From contig NC_086021.1 in the NCBI RefSeq assembly GCF_036323735.1, positions 157,264,476 to 157,328,475 on the forward strand: a stretch of 64,000 nt of DNA, read 5' to 3'. Under the pieces are notes generated by a model. The model saw only the letters and a program-made list of their open reading frames with translations. It ran no database searches and was not told the origin of the DNA. The DNA is from Rattus norvegicus. Lineage: Eukaryota > Chordata > Mammalia > Rodentia > Muridae. This document shows, in pieces, positions 25,126-36,517 of this stretch. A program made the translations under genes and the position numbers. The first letter of the stretch is position 1; each line of letters begins with the position of its first letter.

Positions 25126-25141
25126 TGGTTGGGTGACTTTT
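25126..25141. repeat. Target-site duplication of nested L1, right copy
   Basis: TGGTTGGGTGACTTTT, one mismatch from 24,383-24,398. Confidence 0.88.
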
Positions 25142-25523
25142 AATGACTGATTCTATTTCTTCAGGGGTTATGGGACTGTTTAGATGCTCTATCGGATCCT
25201 GATGTAGCATTGGTACCTGGTATCAGTCTAGAAAATTTTTAATTTCCTCCAGATTTTCCAATTTTGTTGCAGACAGGCTTTTTAGTAGGATCTGTTAGCT
25301 TTCTGAATTTCTTCATGTTTTGTTATGTTGGCCTTTTCATTTTTGCTTTCTGATTTTGTTAATTTGGATTCTATCTCTGTGTGTTGATCTACCTTGTTGA
25401 TATTCTCACAGAACCATCTCCTGGTTTGGGGGATGCTTTGTATAGTTCTCTTTTTATCTGTTTGGTTGAGTTCAGCCCTGTATTTGATATTTTCCTGCCT
25501 GCTAATTCTCTTTGGTATCTTTG

Positions 25524-25562
<39 letters not shown>

Positions 25563-26540
25563 TTCTGGAGTTTTCAGATGTGCTGTCAAGTTCCTGGTGT
25601 ATGCTCTTTCCTGTTTCTTTTTGGAGGCACTCATAGATATGTGTTTTCCTCTTTGCACTGCTTTCATTGCTTCCCATAAGTTTTGGTATGTTGTGCCTCT
25701 TTTCATTAAATTCTAAACAGTCTGTAATTTTTTTTTATTTCTTCCCTGATCAAGTTATCATTGAGTAGAGTGCTGTTTAATTTTCATGTGTATGTGGGCT
25801 TTCTCATGTTTTTACATTGTTGTTCTCATTGAAGATCAACCTTAGTCCAGGCTGATATGACATGATGCTTGGGATTATTCAGACTTCTTGTATCTATTGA
25901 GGCCTGTTTGTGACTGATTATATGATCAATTTTGGGGAAGGTTTCATGAGCTGTGCAGAAGAAGTTATATTCTTTTATTTTATCATGAAATGTTCATACA
26001 TATCTGTTAAACTCATTTGGTTATAACTTCTGATAATTTCAGTGTGCTCTGTTTAGTTTCTGTTTTTATGATCTCTCCTTTCATAGTAGTGGGGTTCTGA
26101 AGTCTCCTATTATTATTCTCTTTGTTGCAATATATGCTTTGAGCTTTCGTAAAATTTCTTTGATGATTTTGGGTGTCTGCCATTGTATACGGAGCATAGA
26201 TTTTCAGAACTGACAGTTCATCTTGGTAGATTTTCCTTCAATGAGTATGAAGTGTACTTCCTTACCTTTATTGATATCTTTTAGTTGAAAGCTGATTTTA
26301 TTTGATATTAGAATGAGTACTCCAGCTTGTTTCTTGGAACCCTTAGTTTGGAAACTTTTTTCTCAGCCTTTTACTCTTAGGTAGTGTCTGTCTTTGTCAC
26401 TGATGTGTATTTCCACTATGCAGCAAAATTGTGGGTCCTCTCTACCTATCTCATGGGTTATTCTATGTTTTTTAATTGGGGAATTGAGTCCATTGATATT
26501 GAAATATATTAGGGGCAAATGATTGTTGTTTCCTTCTATT
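25142..26540 (-). pseudogene. L1 ORF2 pseudogene, linker and endonuclease part
   Basis: Belongs to the old L1 at 23,955-28,350. The minus strand reads, with frameshifts, through the RT-proximal linker (25,282-25,706) and endonuclease (about 25,900-26,540). The A-rich codons of the linker have grown into a 37-base homopolymer at 25,525-25,561. No intact frame. Confidence 0.83.
25525..25561. repeat. Poly(T) run of 37 inside ORF2
   Basis: Uninterrupted T run (A on the coding strand) at the place where other copies read CTTTTTGTTCT. It is an expansion of a Lys-coding A-rich tract, not a poly(A) tail, because ORF2 continues on both sides. Confidence 0.93.
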
Positions 26541-26629
26541 TTTGTTGTTAGAGGTGGAATTATGTTTATGTGGCTATCTTCTTTTAGGTGAGTTGCAGTT
26601 AGATTAGTTTCATGCTTTCTTAAGCATGT

Positions 26630-27560
26630 AGTTTCTCTCCTTGTGTTGTAGTTTTATATCTATTATCCTTTTTATGGATGGGTTTGTGAAAAGATGCTAT
26701 GTAAATTTGGTTTTGTCATGAAATATCTTGGTTTCTCCATGTATGTTAATTGTGAGTTTTGTTGGGTATAGTAGCCTGGGCTGGCATTTCTGTTCTCTTA
26801 GTGTCTAAATGATGTCTTCCCAGGATCTTCTTGCTTTCACACTCTCTGGTGAGAAGTCTGGTGTAATTGTGATAGAACTGCCTTTATGTGTTGTTTCACA
26901 TTTTCCCCTTTGTGCTTTTAATATTCTTTATTTTGTGCATTTGGTGTTTTGATTATTATGTGACAGAAGGAGTTTCTTTTCAGGTACAGTCTACTTGGAA
27001 TTCTGTAGGCTTCTTCTATGTTCATGGTCATCTCTTTTCTAAGGTTAGGTAAGTTTTCTTCTATAATTTTGTGGAAGGTATTAACTATCCCTTTAAGTTG
27101 GGAATCTTTGCTCTCTTCTATACCTATTACCATTTGGTTTGGTCTTCTTATTGTTTCCTGGGTTTCCTGGATGTGTCAGGTAAGGAGTGTTTTACTTTTT
27201 GCATTTTCTTTTACTACTGTGTTACTAATGGTTTTTATGGTATCTTTTGCCACTGGGATTCTTTCCTCTATGAATCGTATTCTATTGGTGATGCTTGCAT
27301 TTATGACTCCTGATCTTTTTCCTAGGTTTTCTGTCTCTATGATTGTCTCCCATTGTGATTTCTTTGTTGTTTTTATTTCCAGTTTTAAATCCTGTTTTGT
27401 TTTGTTGAATCCTTCACCTGTTTGGTTGTGTGATTTTAAATCCAAATCTTGCTTTTCTTGTGTGGCTCTCTATGACTTCTTGTACTGGGAGAACTGGGTT
27501 TTGATGATGCCATGGAGCTTTTGTTCCTGTTGCTTATGGTCATCTGCTTTCCTTTTGCCA
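26630..27560 (-). pseudogene. L1 ORF1 pseudogene
   Basis: ORF1 of the old L1 at 23,955-28,350. Fragments still readable include the RRM-like MVIGIEESKDSQLKGIVNTF at about 27,130 downward and the coiled coil near 27,180-27,440. Multiple frameshifts and stops. Confidence 0.83.
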
Positions 27561-28350
27561 CCTGATTATCTCTCATTCTACCTGCCCTTGCTGTCTCTGA
27601 CAAGAGAGTGTCCATTCTCTGATTCTGGTTGTGTCACAACTCATCAGCATTCAGCTGTCTCTGTGATACCTCTGATTCTGTTATCCTGTGATCCTGAGAT
27701 CCTTTTGTATCAGAGTTATTGATAATGAAGCTTTCTTAGGGTGTTGCAAGGGTGGGTGGGGAGCCAGAGCCCTGGCTTTGCTCCCGGCACAGTTGCAAGC
27801 TGTAGTGAATTGGTGTCTCTGACTGGGCAGTTGTTTGTGTTTTCCTGGTTTCTGTGGTATTCCCAGTTATGTTGGTTGTTCAGAAAGATGTTGTGGCCTC
27901 AGCTGTGATCTTGAGAGTGTCAGAGCTTCAGTGCTTCTAGTTCTGTCTTGTCTCCGGGGAGTCAAGCTTCCTCTATGATCCTGTTATCCTGGGCATTTCA
28001 GAGCAGCTGTAAGTCAAGCCTCTTCTGGGTATTGTAGGACTCTATTCCTGGGCATGTTAGAGCACATGGGAGTAGAGCTTCCTCTGGGTGTTTTGAGACT
28101 GGGTGCCGAAATTGTCCCCAAGGTCTGTTCAGTGGAGTAATTCAAACTAGAAGGGACCCGTAACCCTGGCTGGGTAAGGGTTCCTGCATCCCTGGATCCT
28201 GTGGGACCTAAATACTCTGGGTGTTGGGACAGTTGTTGTAGCCTCCTTATCTGAGATCCTGGGTATGTTACAGCACCTGGGTTTTGAACTTCATCTGGAT
28301 GTTGTGGACTGGGTGTGAAGCCAGCGCCCAAGGTCTACAAAGAGCCCTGT
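27561..28350 (-). promoter_or_regulatory. Old L1 5'UTR with short degenerate repeats
   Basis: GC-richer than its flanks. A motif CCTGGG(C/T)AT(G/T)T(T/C)A(G/C)AGCA(C/G) recurs near 27,988, 28,047 and 28,259, with similar following sequence ending in a GACTGGGTG block. It is unlike the 5'UTRs of the young L1 and of the copy at 22.6-23.6 kb, so it represents another promoter type. Confidence 0.6.
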
Positions 28351-28992
28351 ATCCTTTATTAAATGTAGAGTTATTAGACCCCTTATCATGAGAATTTAAG
28401 TAGAGATTACTAACTCTCAAGTAATTAGTTATTGAGTTAAGCTGTGCTTTTCATTTCTCTCCAAACTGCCACAATATTTTTTAAGTTATGGTGATTTAAT
28501 AACCTTTTAAGAGCTTTCAACATCTGTTTTGTATTATGCTCAAAATATCTATGCAAGTAAAGATTTGATGGTGTTAGGAAACTTTTGTTGACTTTGGAGA
28601 TACGGACAGCCCTTGGAAACTCAGACACAAGTTTGAAAAAAATGAAAAGGAGAAGGGAAAGTGTTGAGGGCCAGCATAATCCAAGGAGGATTTTCATATC
28701 CCAATGTATGGATAAGGAACTTAGTTCCTTCTTTAAAACCAGAAATATGTTTGGCAAAAGTAGTTATCGTCAGGAAACAGGTCTTTAGAAAACCTATGCC
28801 TGCACATCTTGATAACCCAACATGCCTTAACCTAATGTGCTATACATACCAGTTTCAAGAGAAAATTTTCCCACACTGCAAACATGCTATGTTCTACTTG
28901 TTCAATGTTGATTGTTTAGTCTCATATTCTTGTGTCACACTTTTCTATTTATTTACTTTTATTTACCCCTATTGAATCAATCTAACAAGCTA

Positions 28993-28994
<2 letters not shown>
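28351..28994. other. Non-L1 spacer
   Basis: AT-rich sequence without recognised gene. The GTTGAGGGCCAGC at about 28,662 reminded me of a rodent LTR start, but I could not support an LTR. Confidence 0.45.

Positions 28995-29054
<60 letters not shown>
28995..29054. repeat. (TATC)n tetranucleotide microsatellite
   Basis: About 15 TATC units in tandem. The Tyr-Leu-Ser-Ile open frame is a repeat artefact. Confidence 0.98.
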
Positions 29055-29741
29055 CAATCATGTATCATGTACTTATATAATGCTGTGCTTCATAATAAAT
29101 TTACTTGGGGTAAGTTATCAGTGGGTGCAAGATTTTCTGCCATAAATATTTTATCTACATGTCCTTACCACATCACTCTTTCATTTTAGTTATTACCACT
29201 GAAAAATGACCTGCTCCTATAGTCAAATATAGTTAAAGTGTGCTTATGTATTTATTTTTAATTTTTATTAGATGTACTTTTTTACTTACATTTCAAACGT
29301 TATTTCACTTCTTAGTTTCCTGTCCATAAGCCCCTTTCCCCTTATACATCCCCCTTATTGCAAAACATATTCCTCTGTACTGGGGGTCCAACCTTGGCAG
29401 GACCAAGAACTTTCCCTTCCACTGGTGGCCCAACAAGTCTATTCTCTGCTGCATATGCATTTGGAGCCCTGGGTCAATCCATGTATAGTCTTTCAGTAGT
29501 GGTTTAGTCCCTGGAAGCTCTGGTTGGTTGGTATTGCTGTTTTTATGGGGTTGCAAGCTCCTTCAATCTTTCAATATTTCCTCTAATTCCCCCCAAGGGG
29601 TCCTATTCTAAGTTTGGGGTTTGGGGTTGGCATTGATCTCTGTATTGGACGTGCTCTGGATGTATCTTTCAGGAAACATCTATATCCAGTCCCTTTCAGC
29701 ATGATTTTTCTAGCTTTATCAATCGTATCTAGTTTTATTGG

Positions 29742-29744
<3 letters not shown>

Positions 29745-29809
<65 letters not shown>
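29745..29809. repeat. (TA)n microsatellite in an L1 3'UTR
   Basis: About 32 TA units next to GGGCCACATGTGGG, the same 3'UTR position as the TA runs in two other L1s of this window. Confidence 0.97.
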
Positions 29810-29811
<2 letters not shown>

Positions 29812-29998
29812 GCCACATGTGGGTCGGGATCTGAATGGACATTCCTTGTGTTGCTGCTCTAAACTTTGCTTCCATATCCCCACCTATGGATTTTTCCCCC
29901 TTTAAGAAGAACTGGTAACTTCCTACTTTTGATCTTCCTTCTTCTAGATCTTCCTGTGGTCTGTGGATTGCATCTTGTGTAATTCGAACAGTTTGGCT

Positions 29999-32900
29999 AA
30001 TATCCCTTTTTCGTGAATGCATACCAAGTGTTTTTTTTTTTCTATGATTGAGTAACCTCACTCAGGGAGATACTTTCTAGTTCATTCCATCTGCATATGG
30101 ATTTCATGAAGTAATTGTTTTGGATAGCTGACTAGTACACCATTGTGTAGATGTACCACATTTTTTGAATCCATTCATCTGTTGAAGGGCATCTGGGTTT
30201 TTTCCAGCTTCTGGCTATTATACATAAGGCTGCTATGAACATAGTGGAGCATGTGTCTTTGCTGTATGTTGGACATCTTTTCAGTATATGCACAGGAGAG
30301 CTATATTTGGGTCCTCAGATAGAAGAATGTCCAATTTTCTAAGGAACCTCAAGACTGATTTCCAGAGAGTTTGTACCAGTTTGCCATCCCACCAACACTG
30401 GGGAAGTGTTCCTTTTTCTCCACATCCTCACTAGCATTTGCTGCCACCTGAATTTTTGATCTTAGCCATTCTGACTCTTGTGAGGTGGAATCTCAGGCTT
30501 GTTTTGATTTGCATTTCTGTTGACTAAGGATGTTGAACATTTATTTAGGTGCTTTCTGGACATCAAAAAATCCTCAGCTGAGAATGTTTTGTTTAACTGT
30601 GTACCCCATTTTTAGTAGTGTTATTTGGCTCTCCAGAGTCTAACTTCTTGAGTTATTTGTATATTTTGGATAATAGACCTCTATCAGATGTAGGATTATT
30701 GAAGATCTTTTCCCAATCTGTCGGATGCTGTTTTGTCCTAATGACTGTCTTTTGCTTTACTAAAGCTTTGCAGTTTTGTGATGTCCCATTTGTTGATTCT
30801 TGATCTTAGAGCATGAGACATTCGTGTTTTCTTCCAGAAAATTTCCCAAGGACCCATGTATTTGAGACTCTTCCCATTTTTTATTCTATTAATTTGAGTC
30901 TATCTGGTTTGATGTGGACGTCCTTGATCTACTTGGACTTAAGCTTTGTACATGTTGATAAGAACAGGTCGTTTTGCATTTTTCTAAAGTCTGACATCCA
31001 ATTGAACCAGCACCATTTGTTGAAAGTGCTATCTTTCTTCCATTGGATGGTTTTAGCTTCTTTGTTAAAGATCAAATTGAAATAGGTGTGTGGGTTCATT
31101 TCTGGGTGTTCAATTCTGTTCCACTGATCTATCTGCCTGTCTCTGCACCAATACCATACAGTTTTTATGACTAATGCTCTGTAGTACTGCTTGAAGTCAT
31201 GGATGATGAGTCCACCAGTAATTCTTTTATTCTTGAGGGTAGTTTTCGCTATCCTGTTTTTTTTTATTCCAGATGAATTTGGAAATTGCTTTTCCTCTCT
31301 ATATAAAGAATCGAGTAGGACTTTTTATGGGGACTGCATTGAATCTGTATTTGCTTTTGCAAAATAGTCATCTTTACTATATGAATCCTGCCTATCCATG
31401 ATCATGTAAAATCTTTCTGTCTTCTGAGATCTTTCTTAGTTTCTTTCTTCAAAGACTTGTAGTTCTTGTTATACATATTGTTCACTTGCTTGGTTAAAGT
31501 CACACCAAGATGATTTATATTATTTAAGACTATTGTGAATGGTGTTCTTTCCCTATCTTCTTTCTCAGCCTGTTTATCCTTTGAGTAGAGCAAGGCTACT
31601 GATTTGTTTGAAATAATTTTGTGCCCAACACTTTTCTGAAGTTGTTTATCAGGCTATTTCTCTGGTGGAACATTTGGGGTCATTTAAGTACACTGTCAAA
31701 TCATATGCAACGCGTAATATTTGGATATCTTCCTTTCCAATTTTTATCCCTTTGACCTCCTTTCAGAGACTGATTTCTCTGGCTAGGACTTCGAGTATTA
31801 TATTGAATAAGCAGGAAGAGAGTGGGCAGCCTTTTATAGTCCATGATTTTAGTGGGATTGCTTCAAGTATCTCTCCATTAAATTTGTTGTTAGATACTGG
31901 TTTGCCGTATATTGCTTTTACTAATGTTTGATATAGGCTTTAGATTTCTGATCTTTCCAGGACTTTTATCATGAAGGGTTTGTCAAATGCTTTGTCAGCA
32001 TCTATTGAAATGAACATCTGGTTCTTATCTTTGAGTGTGTTTATATAGTTGATTACATAGATGGATTTTTGTTTATTAAACCATCCCTGCATCCCTGGGA
32101 TGAAGCCTACCTACTTGATCATGAGGGATGATTGATTTGATGTCTTCTTGGATTCGGTTTGTAAGAATTTTATTGAGTATTTTTGCATTAATATTCATAA
32201 GGGAAATTGGCCTGAAATTCTATTTCTTTTTTGAGTCTTTCTGTGGTTTCGGTAAATGAATAATTGTGGTTTAATAGAAGGAATTTCTTAGTGCTTTGTC
32301 TGTTTCTATTTTGTGGAATAGTATGGTCAGTGTTAGTATGAGTTCTTCTATGAAGGTCTGATAGTATTCTGCACTGAACCCATCTGGACCTGGGCTAATA
32401 TTGGTTGGGAGACTTTAATAACTGCTTCTATTTCTTTAGGGATTATGGGATTGTTTAGATGGTAACTTCATTACCTAGTATCTATCTAAAAAATTGTCCA
32501 TTTCCTCCAGGTTTTCCAGTTTTTTTTTGGATATAGGCTTTTGTAGTAGGATCTGATGATTTTTTTTATTTCTTCAGATTCTCTTGTTATGTCTCCCTAT
32601 TCATTTCTGATTTTGTTAAATTGGATACACTCTCTGTGACCTCTGGTTAGTCTGGCTAAGGGTTTATCTACCTTGTTGACTTTCTCAAAGAATCAGCTCC
32701 TGGTTAGTTGGTTCTTTGTATAGTCTTTTTCCTTTCTACTTGGTTGATTCCTGTCCTGGGTTTGATTATTTCCTGCCTTCTACTCTGCTTGTGTTTATTT
32801 TTTTCTTTTTGTTCTAGAGCTTTTAGGTGTGATGTCAAGCTGCTGACATTGGCTCTCTCCTGTTTCTTTTTGCAGGCTCTCAGAACTACAAGTTTCCCCC

Positions 32901-33815
32901 TTAGCACCGCTTTCCTTGTGTGACATAAGATTGGGAATGTTTTATCTTCATTTTCATTAAATTCTAAGAAGTCTTTAATTTCTTTCTTTCTTCCCTGACC
33001 AAGTTGTCACTGAGTAGAGCATTGTTCAACTTCAATATATCTGTGGGTTTTCTCTAATTATTGTTGTTATTGAAGACAGACTTAGAGCGTAATGATCTGG
33101 TAGGATGTATGGAATCATTTCTATGTTTCTGTATTTGTTGAGACTTGTTTCATGACCAATTATATGGTCAATTTTCGAGAAGATTCTATGAGGTGCTGAG
33201 CAGAATGTACATCCCTTTGTTTTAGGACTGAATGTTCTCTAAATATCTGTTAAATCCAATTTTTTTATAACTTCTGTTAGATTCTATACGTCTCTGTTTA
33301 ATTTCTGTCCCCATGATCTGTCCAGGCATGAGAGTGGGGTGTTGAAATCTCCTACTATTATCATGTGACATGTATTGTGTGCTCTGAGCTTTAGTTAGTT
33401 TTGTTTTATGAATATTGGTGCCCTTACATTTGGAGCATAGATATTTAGGATTGAGAGTTCATCTTGGTTGTTTTCTACTTTGATGAATATGAAATGACCT
33501 TTCTTATATTTTTAATAACTTTTAGGTGAAGGTCAATTTTATTTGATATTAGAAAGGCAACTCCAGCTTATTTCTTCAGGCCATTTGCTTGGAAATTTGT
33601 TTTCCAGTCATTAACTCTGGGGTAGTGTCTGTCTTTGTGTGTTTCCTGCATGCTGCAAAATTCTTGCTCCTCTATCCAGGAGGAGCATTTTACATATCCA
33701 GTCTGTTAATCTATATCTTTTTATTGGGGATTTGAGACCGTTGATATCGAGAGATATTAAGGAATAGGGATTGTCGCTTCCTGTTATTTTCATTGTTAGA
33801 GGTGGAATTATGTTT
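29999..33815 (-). pseudogene. L1 ORF2 pseudogene of the host element
   Basis: All domains of ORF2 are present in order but with many frameshifts and stops. Readable blocks include the thumb/C-terminal region (31,402-31,593), the linker (32,704-32,907) and the endonuclease start with [20 protein letters not shown] near 33,790-33,720. The Asp-Asp of the FADD motif region is disrupted (about 31,690-31,715). Much older than the young L1 inserted beside it. Confidence 0.88.
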
Positions 33816-33869
33816 GTCTGTTGCTCTTTTGGTTTCTTTGGAAGTAAATCATATTCTTGCTTTCTGCAT

Positions 33870-34559
33870 AGTGTAGGTTCACTCCTTGTGTTAGAGTTTT
33901 CCATCTATGATCCTTTGTAGGGCTGGATTTGTAGAAAGATATTGTGTAAATTTGGTTTTGTAATGGAATATCTTGGTTTCACCATCTACTCTAATTGAAG
34001 GTTTTGCTGGATACAGTAACTTGGGCTGGAGTTTGTGTTTTCTTAGGGTCTGTTTGACATCTGTCCAAGATCTTCTGACTTTCATTGTCTCTTGTGAGAA
34101 GTCTGGTGTAATTCTGATAGGTATGCCTTTATATGTTCCTTGACCCTTTTCCCTTACTATTTTAATGTTTTTTCTTTGTTTTGTGCATTTGGTGTTTTAA
34201 CTATTATGTAACGTGAGGAATTTCTCTTTCGATCCAATCTATTTGGAGTTCTGGAGGCTTCTTGTAAGTTTATGAGCATCTCTTTCTTTAGGTTACAGAA
34301 GTATTCTTCTATAATTTTGTTGAATATATTTACTGGCCCTTTAAATTGGAAGTCTTCTCTGTCTTCTATAACTATTAACCTTAGGTTTGATCTTCTCCTT
34401 TTGTCCTGCAGTTCCTGTATGTTTTGGGCTAGGACCATTTTGTGTTTTATATTAACTTTGACAGTTCTGTCAATGTTTTCTATAGTATCTTCTGCTCCAG
34501 AGATCTCCTATCTCTTGTGTTTTGTTGGTGATGCTTGTATCTATGGTTCCTTGTCTCTT
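33870..34559 (-). pseudogene. Host L1 ORF1, C-terminal part
   Basis: Readable segments are the C-terminal domain (34,085-33,891) and the RRM-like segment NLRLIVIEDREDFQFKGPVN (near 34,380). Frameshifts separate them. The N-terminal part of the same ORF1 lies beyond the insertions, at 47,412-47,760. Confidence 0.83.
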
Positions 34560-34572
34560 CCTTAGGTTTTCT
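34560..34572. repeat. Left target-site sequence of guest L1 (unit A copy)
   Basis: CCTTAGGTTTTCT, identical to 39,935-39,947 and 47,399-47,411. The right-hand partner for this unit was lost in the crossover. Confidence 0.9.
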
Positions 34573-36508
34573 TTTTTTTTTTTCTTTTCTTTTTTTTTTT
34601 TTTTTGCAAAACCAAAATGTCCTTTATTTTTATTTATTTTCTTTTACATTTTTTTATTAACTTGAGTATTTCTTATATACATTTCAATTGTTATTCCCTT
34701 TCCCGGTTTCCGGGCAAACATCCCCCTCCCCCCTCCCCTTCCTTATGGGTGTTTCCCTCCCAACCCTCCCCCCATTGCCGCCCTCCCCCCATAGTCTAGT
34801 TCACTGGGGGTTCAGTCTTAGCAGGACCCAGGGCTTCCCCTTCCACTGGTGCTCTTACTAGGATATTCATTGCTACCTATGGGGTCAGAGTGCAGGGTCA
34901 GTCCATGTATAGTCTTTAGGTAGTGGCTTAGTCCCTGGAAGCTCTGGTTGCTTGGCATTGTTGTACATATGGGGTCTCAAGCCCCTTCAAGCTCTTCCAG
35001 TTCTTTCTCTGATTCCTTCAACAGGGGACCTATTCTCAGTTCAGTGGTTTGCTGCTGGCATTCGCCTCTGTATTTGCTGTATTCTGGCTGTGTCTCTCAG
35101 GAGCGATCTACATCCGGCTCCTGTCGGTCTGCACTTCTTTGCTTCATCCATCTTGTCTCATTGGGTGGCTGTATATGTATGGGCCATATGTGGGGCAGGC
35201 TCTGAATGGGTGTTCCTTCAGTCTCTGTTTTAATCTTTGCCTCTCCCTTCCCTGCCAAGGGTATTCTTTTTCCTCATTTAAAGAAGGAGTGAAGCATTCA
35301 CATTTTGATCATCCATCTTGAGTTTCGTTTGTTCTAGGGATCTAGGGTAATTCAAGCATTTGGGCTAATAGCCACTTATCAATGAGTGCATACCATGTAT
35401 GTCTTTCTGTGATTGGGTTAGCTCACTCAGGATGATATTTTCCAGTTCCAACCATTTGCCTACGAATTTCATAAACTCGTTGTTTTTGATAGCTGAGTAA
35501 TATTCCATTGTATAGATGTACCACATTTTCTGTATCCATTCCTCTGTTGAAGGGCATCTGGGTTCTTTCCAGTTTCTGGCTATTATAAATAAGGCTGCGA
35601 TGAACATAGTGGAGCACGTGTCTCTTTTATATGTTGAGGCATCTTTTGGATATATGCCCAAGAGAGGTATAGCTGGATCCTCAGGCAGTTCAATGTCCAA
35701 TTTTCTGAGGAACCTCCAGACTGATTTCCAGAATGGTTTTACCATTCTGCAATCCCACCAACAATGTAGGAGTGTTCCTCTTTCTCCACATCCTCGCCAG
35801 CATCTGCTGTCACCTGAGTTTTTGATCTTAGCCATTCTCACTGGTGTGAGGTGAAATCTCAGGGTTGTTTTGATTTGCATTTCCCTTATGACTAAAGATG
35901 TTGAACATTTCTTTAGGTGTTTCTCAGCCATTCGGCATTTCTCAGCTGTGAATTCTTTGTTTAGCTCTGAACCCCATTTTTTAATAGGGTTATTTGTTTC
36001 CCTGCGGTCTAACTTCTTGAGTTCTTTGTATATTTTGGATATAAGGCCTCTATCTGTTGTAGGATTGGTAAAGATCTTTTCCCAATCTGTTGGTTGCCGT
36101 TTTGTCCTAACCACAGTGTCCTTTGCCTTACAGAAGCTTTGCAGTTTTATGAGATCCCATTTGTCGATTCTTGATCTTAGAGCGTAAGCCATTGGTGCTT
36201 TGTTCAGGAAATTTTTTCCAGTGCCCTTGTGTTCCAGATGCTTCCCTAGTTTTTCTTCTATTAGTTTGAGTGTGTCTGGTTTGATGTGGAGGTCCTTGAT
36301 CCACTTGGACTTAAGCTTTGTACAGGGTGATAAGGATGGATCGATCTGCATTCTTCTACATGTTGCCCTCCAGTTGAACCAGCACCATTTGCTGAAAATG
36401 CTATCTTTTTTCCATTGGATGGTTTTGGCTCCTTTGTCAAAAATCAAGTGACCATAGGTGTGTGGGTTCATTTCTGGGTCTTCAATTCTATTCCATTGGT
36501 CTATCTGT
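34573..36508 (-). mobile_element. Young guest L1, 3' part, cut by recombination (unit A)
   Basis: T-rich tail (34,573-34,607), an adjacent short segment, the 3'UTR, and ORF2 up to 36,508. It does not end like an ordinary 5' truncation: it changes into old host L1 at the homologous ORF2 position, inside a 9-bp stretch identical in both elements (36,509-36,517). Confidence 0.93.
35365..36508 (-). pseudogene. L1 ORF2 C-terminal fragment, open for 368+ codons
   Basis: The frame is open from the ORF2 stop at 35,365 back through 36,471 and to the recombination joint. It encodes the C-terminal third of ORF2p including [18 protein letters not shown]. Upstream of the joint the sequence is the decayed host ORF2, so no endonuclease or RT domain is attached in frame. 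Not expected to be functional. Confidence 0.9.
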
Positions 36509-36517
36509 CTGTCTCTG

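Larger units (their letters stand above)
29240..34559 (-). mobile_element. Old host L1, first part (3'UTR, ORF2, ORF1 C-terminal region)
   Basis: Minus-strand L1 with 3'UTR (29,240-about 29,998), decayed ORF2 (about 29,999-33,815) and the C-terminal two thirds of ORF1 (about 33,870-34,559). It is interrupted at the sequence CCTTAGGTTTTCT by a young L1. The missing 5' part of this host (rest of ORF1 and 5'UTR) appears at 47,399-47,963. The part from 31,137 onward is repeated at 36,509. Confidence 0.9.
31137..36508. repeat. Tandem duplication, unit A (5,372 bp)
   Basis: Consists of old host L1 (31,137-34,572) plus the 3' part of the young guest L1 (34,573-36,508). The next unit begins at 36,509. 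Matching landmarks are displaced by 5,372-5,377 bases (for example 32,704/38,078, 33,611/38,986, 34,157/39,532, 34,948/40,325), with only scattered substitutions and small indels. The unit boundary is a join of guest ORF2 to host ORF2 at the same codon position. Confidence 0.93.

Noticed and set aside
28662..28900. Possible ERV LTR
   Set aside because: Only a LTR-start-like GTTGAGGGCCAGC was noticed; no paired end, TATA/polyA layout, primer-binding site or target duplication could be supported.
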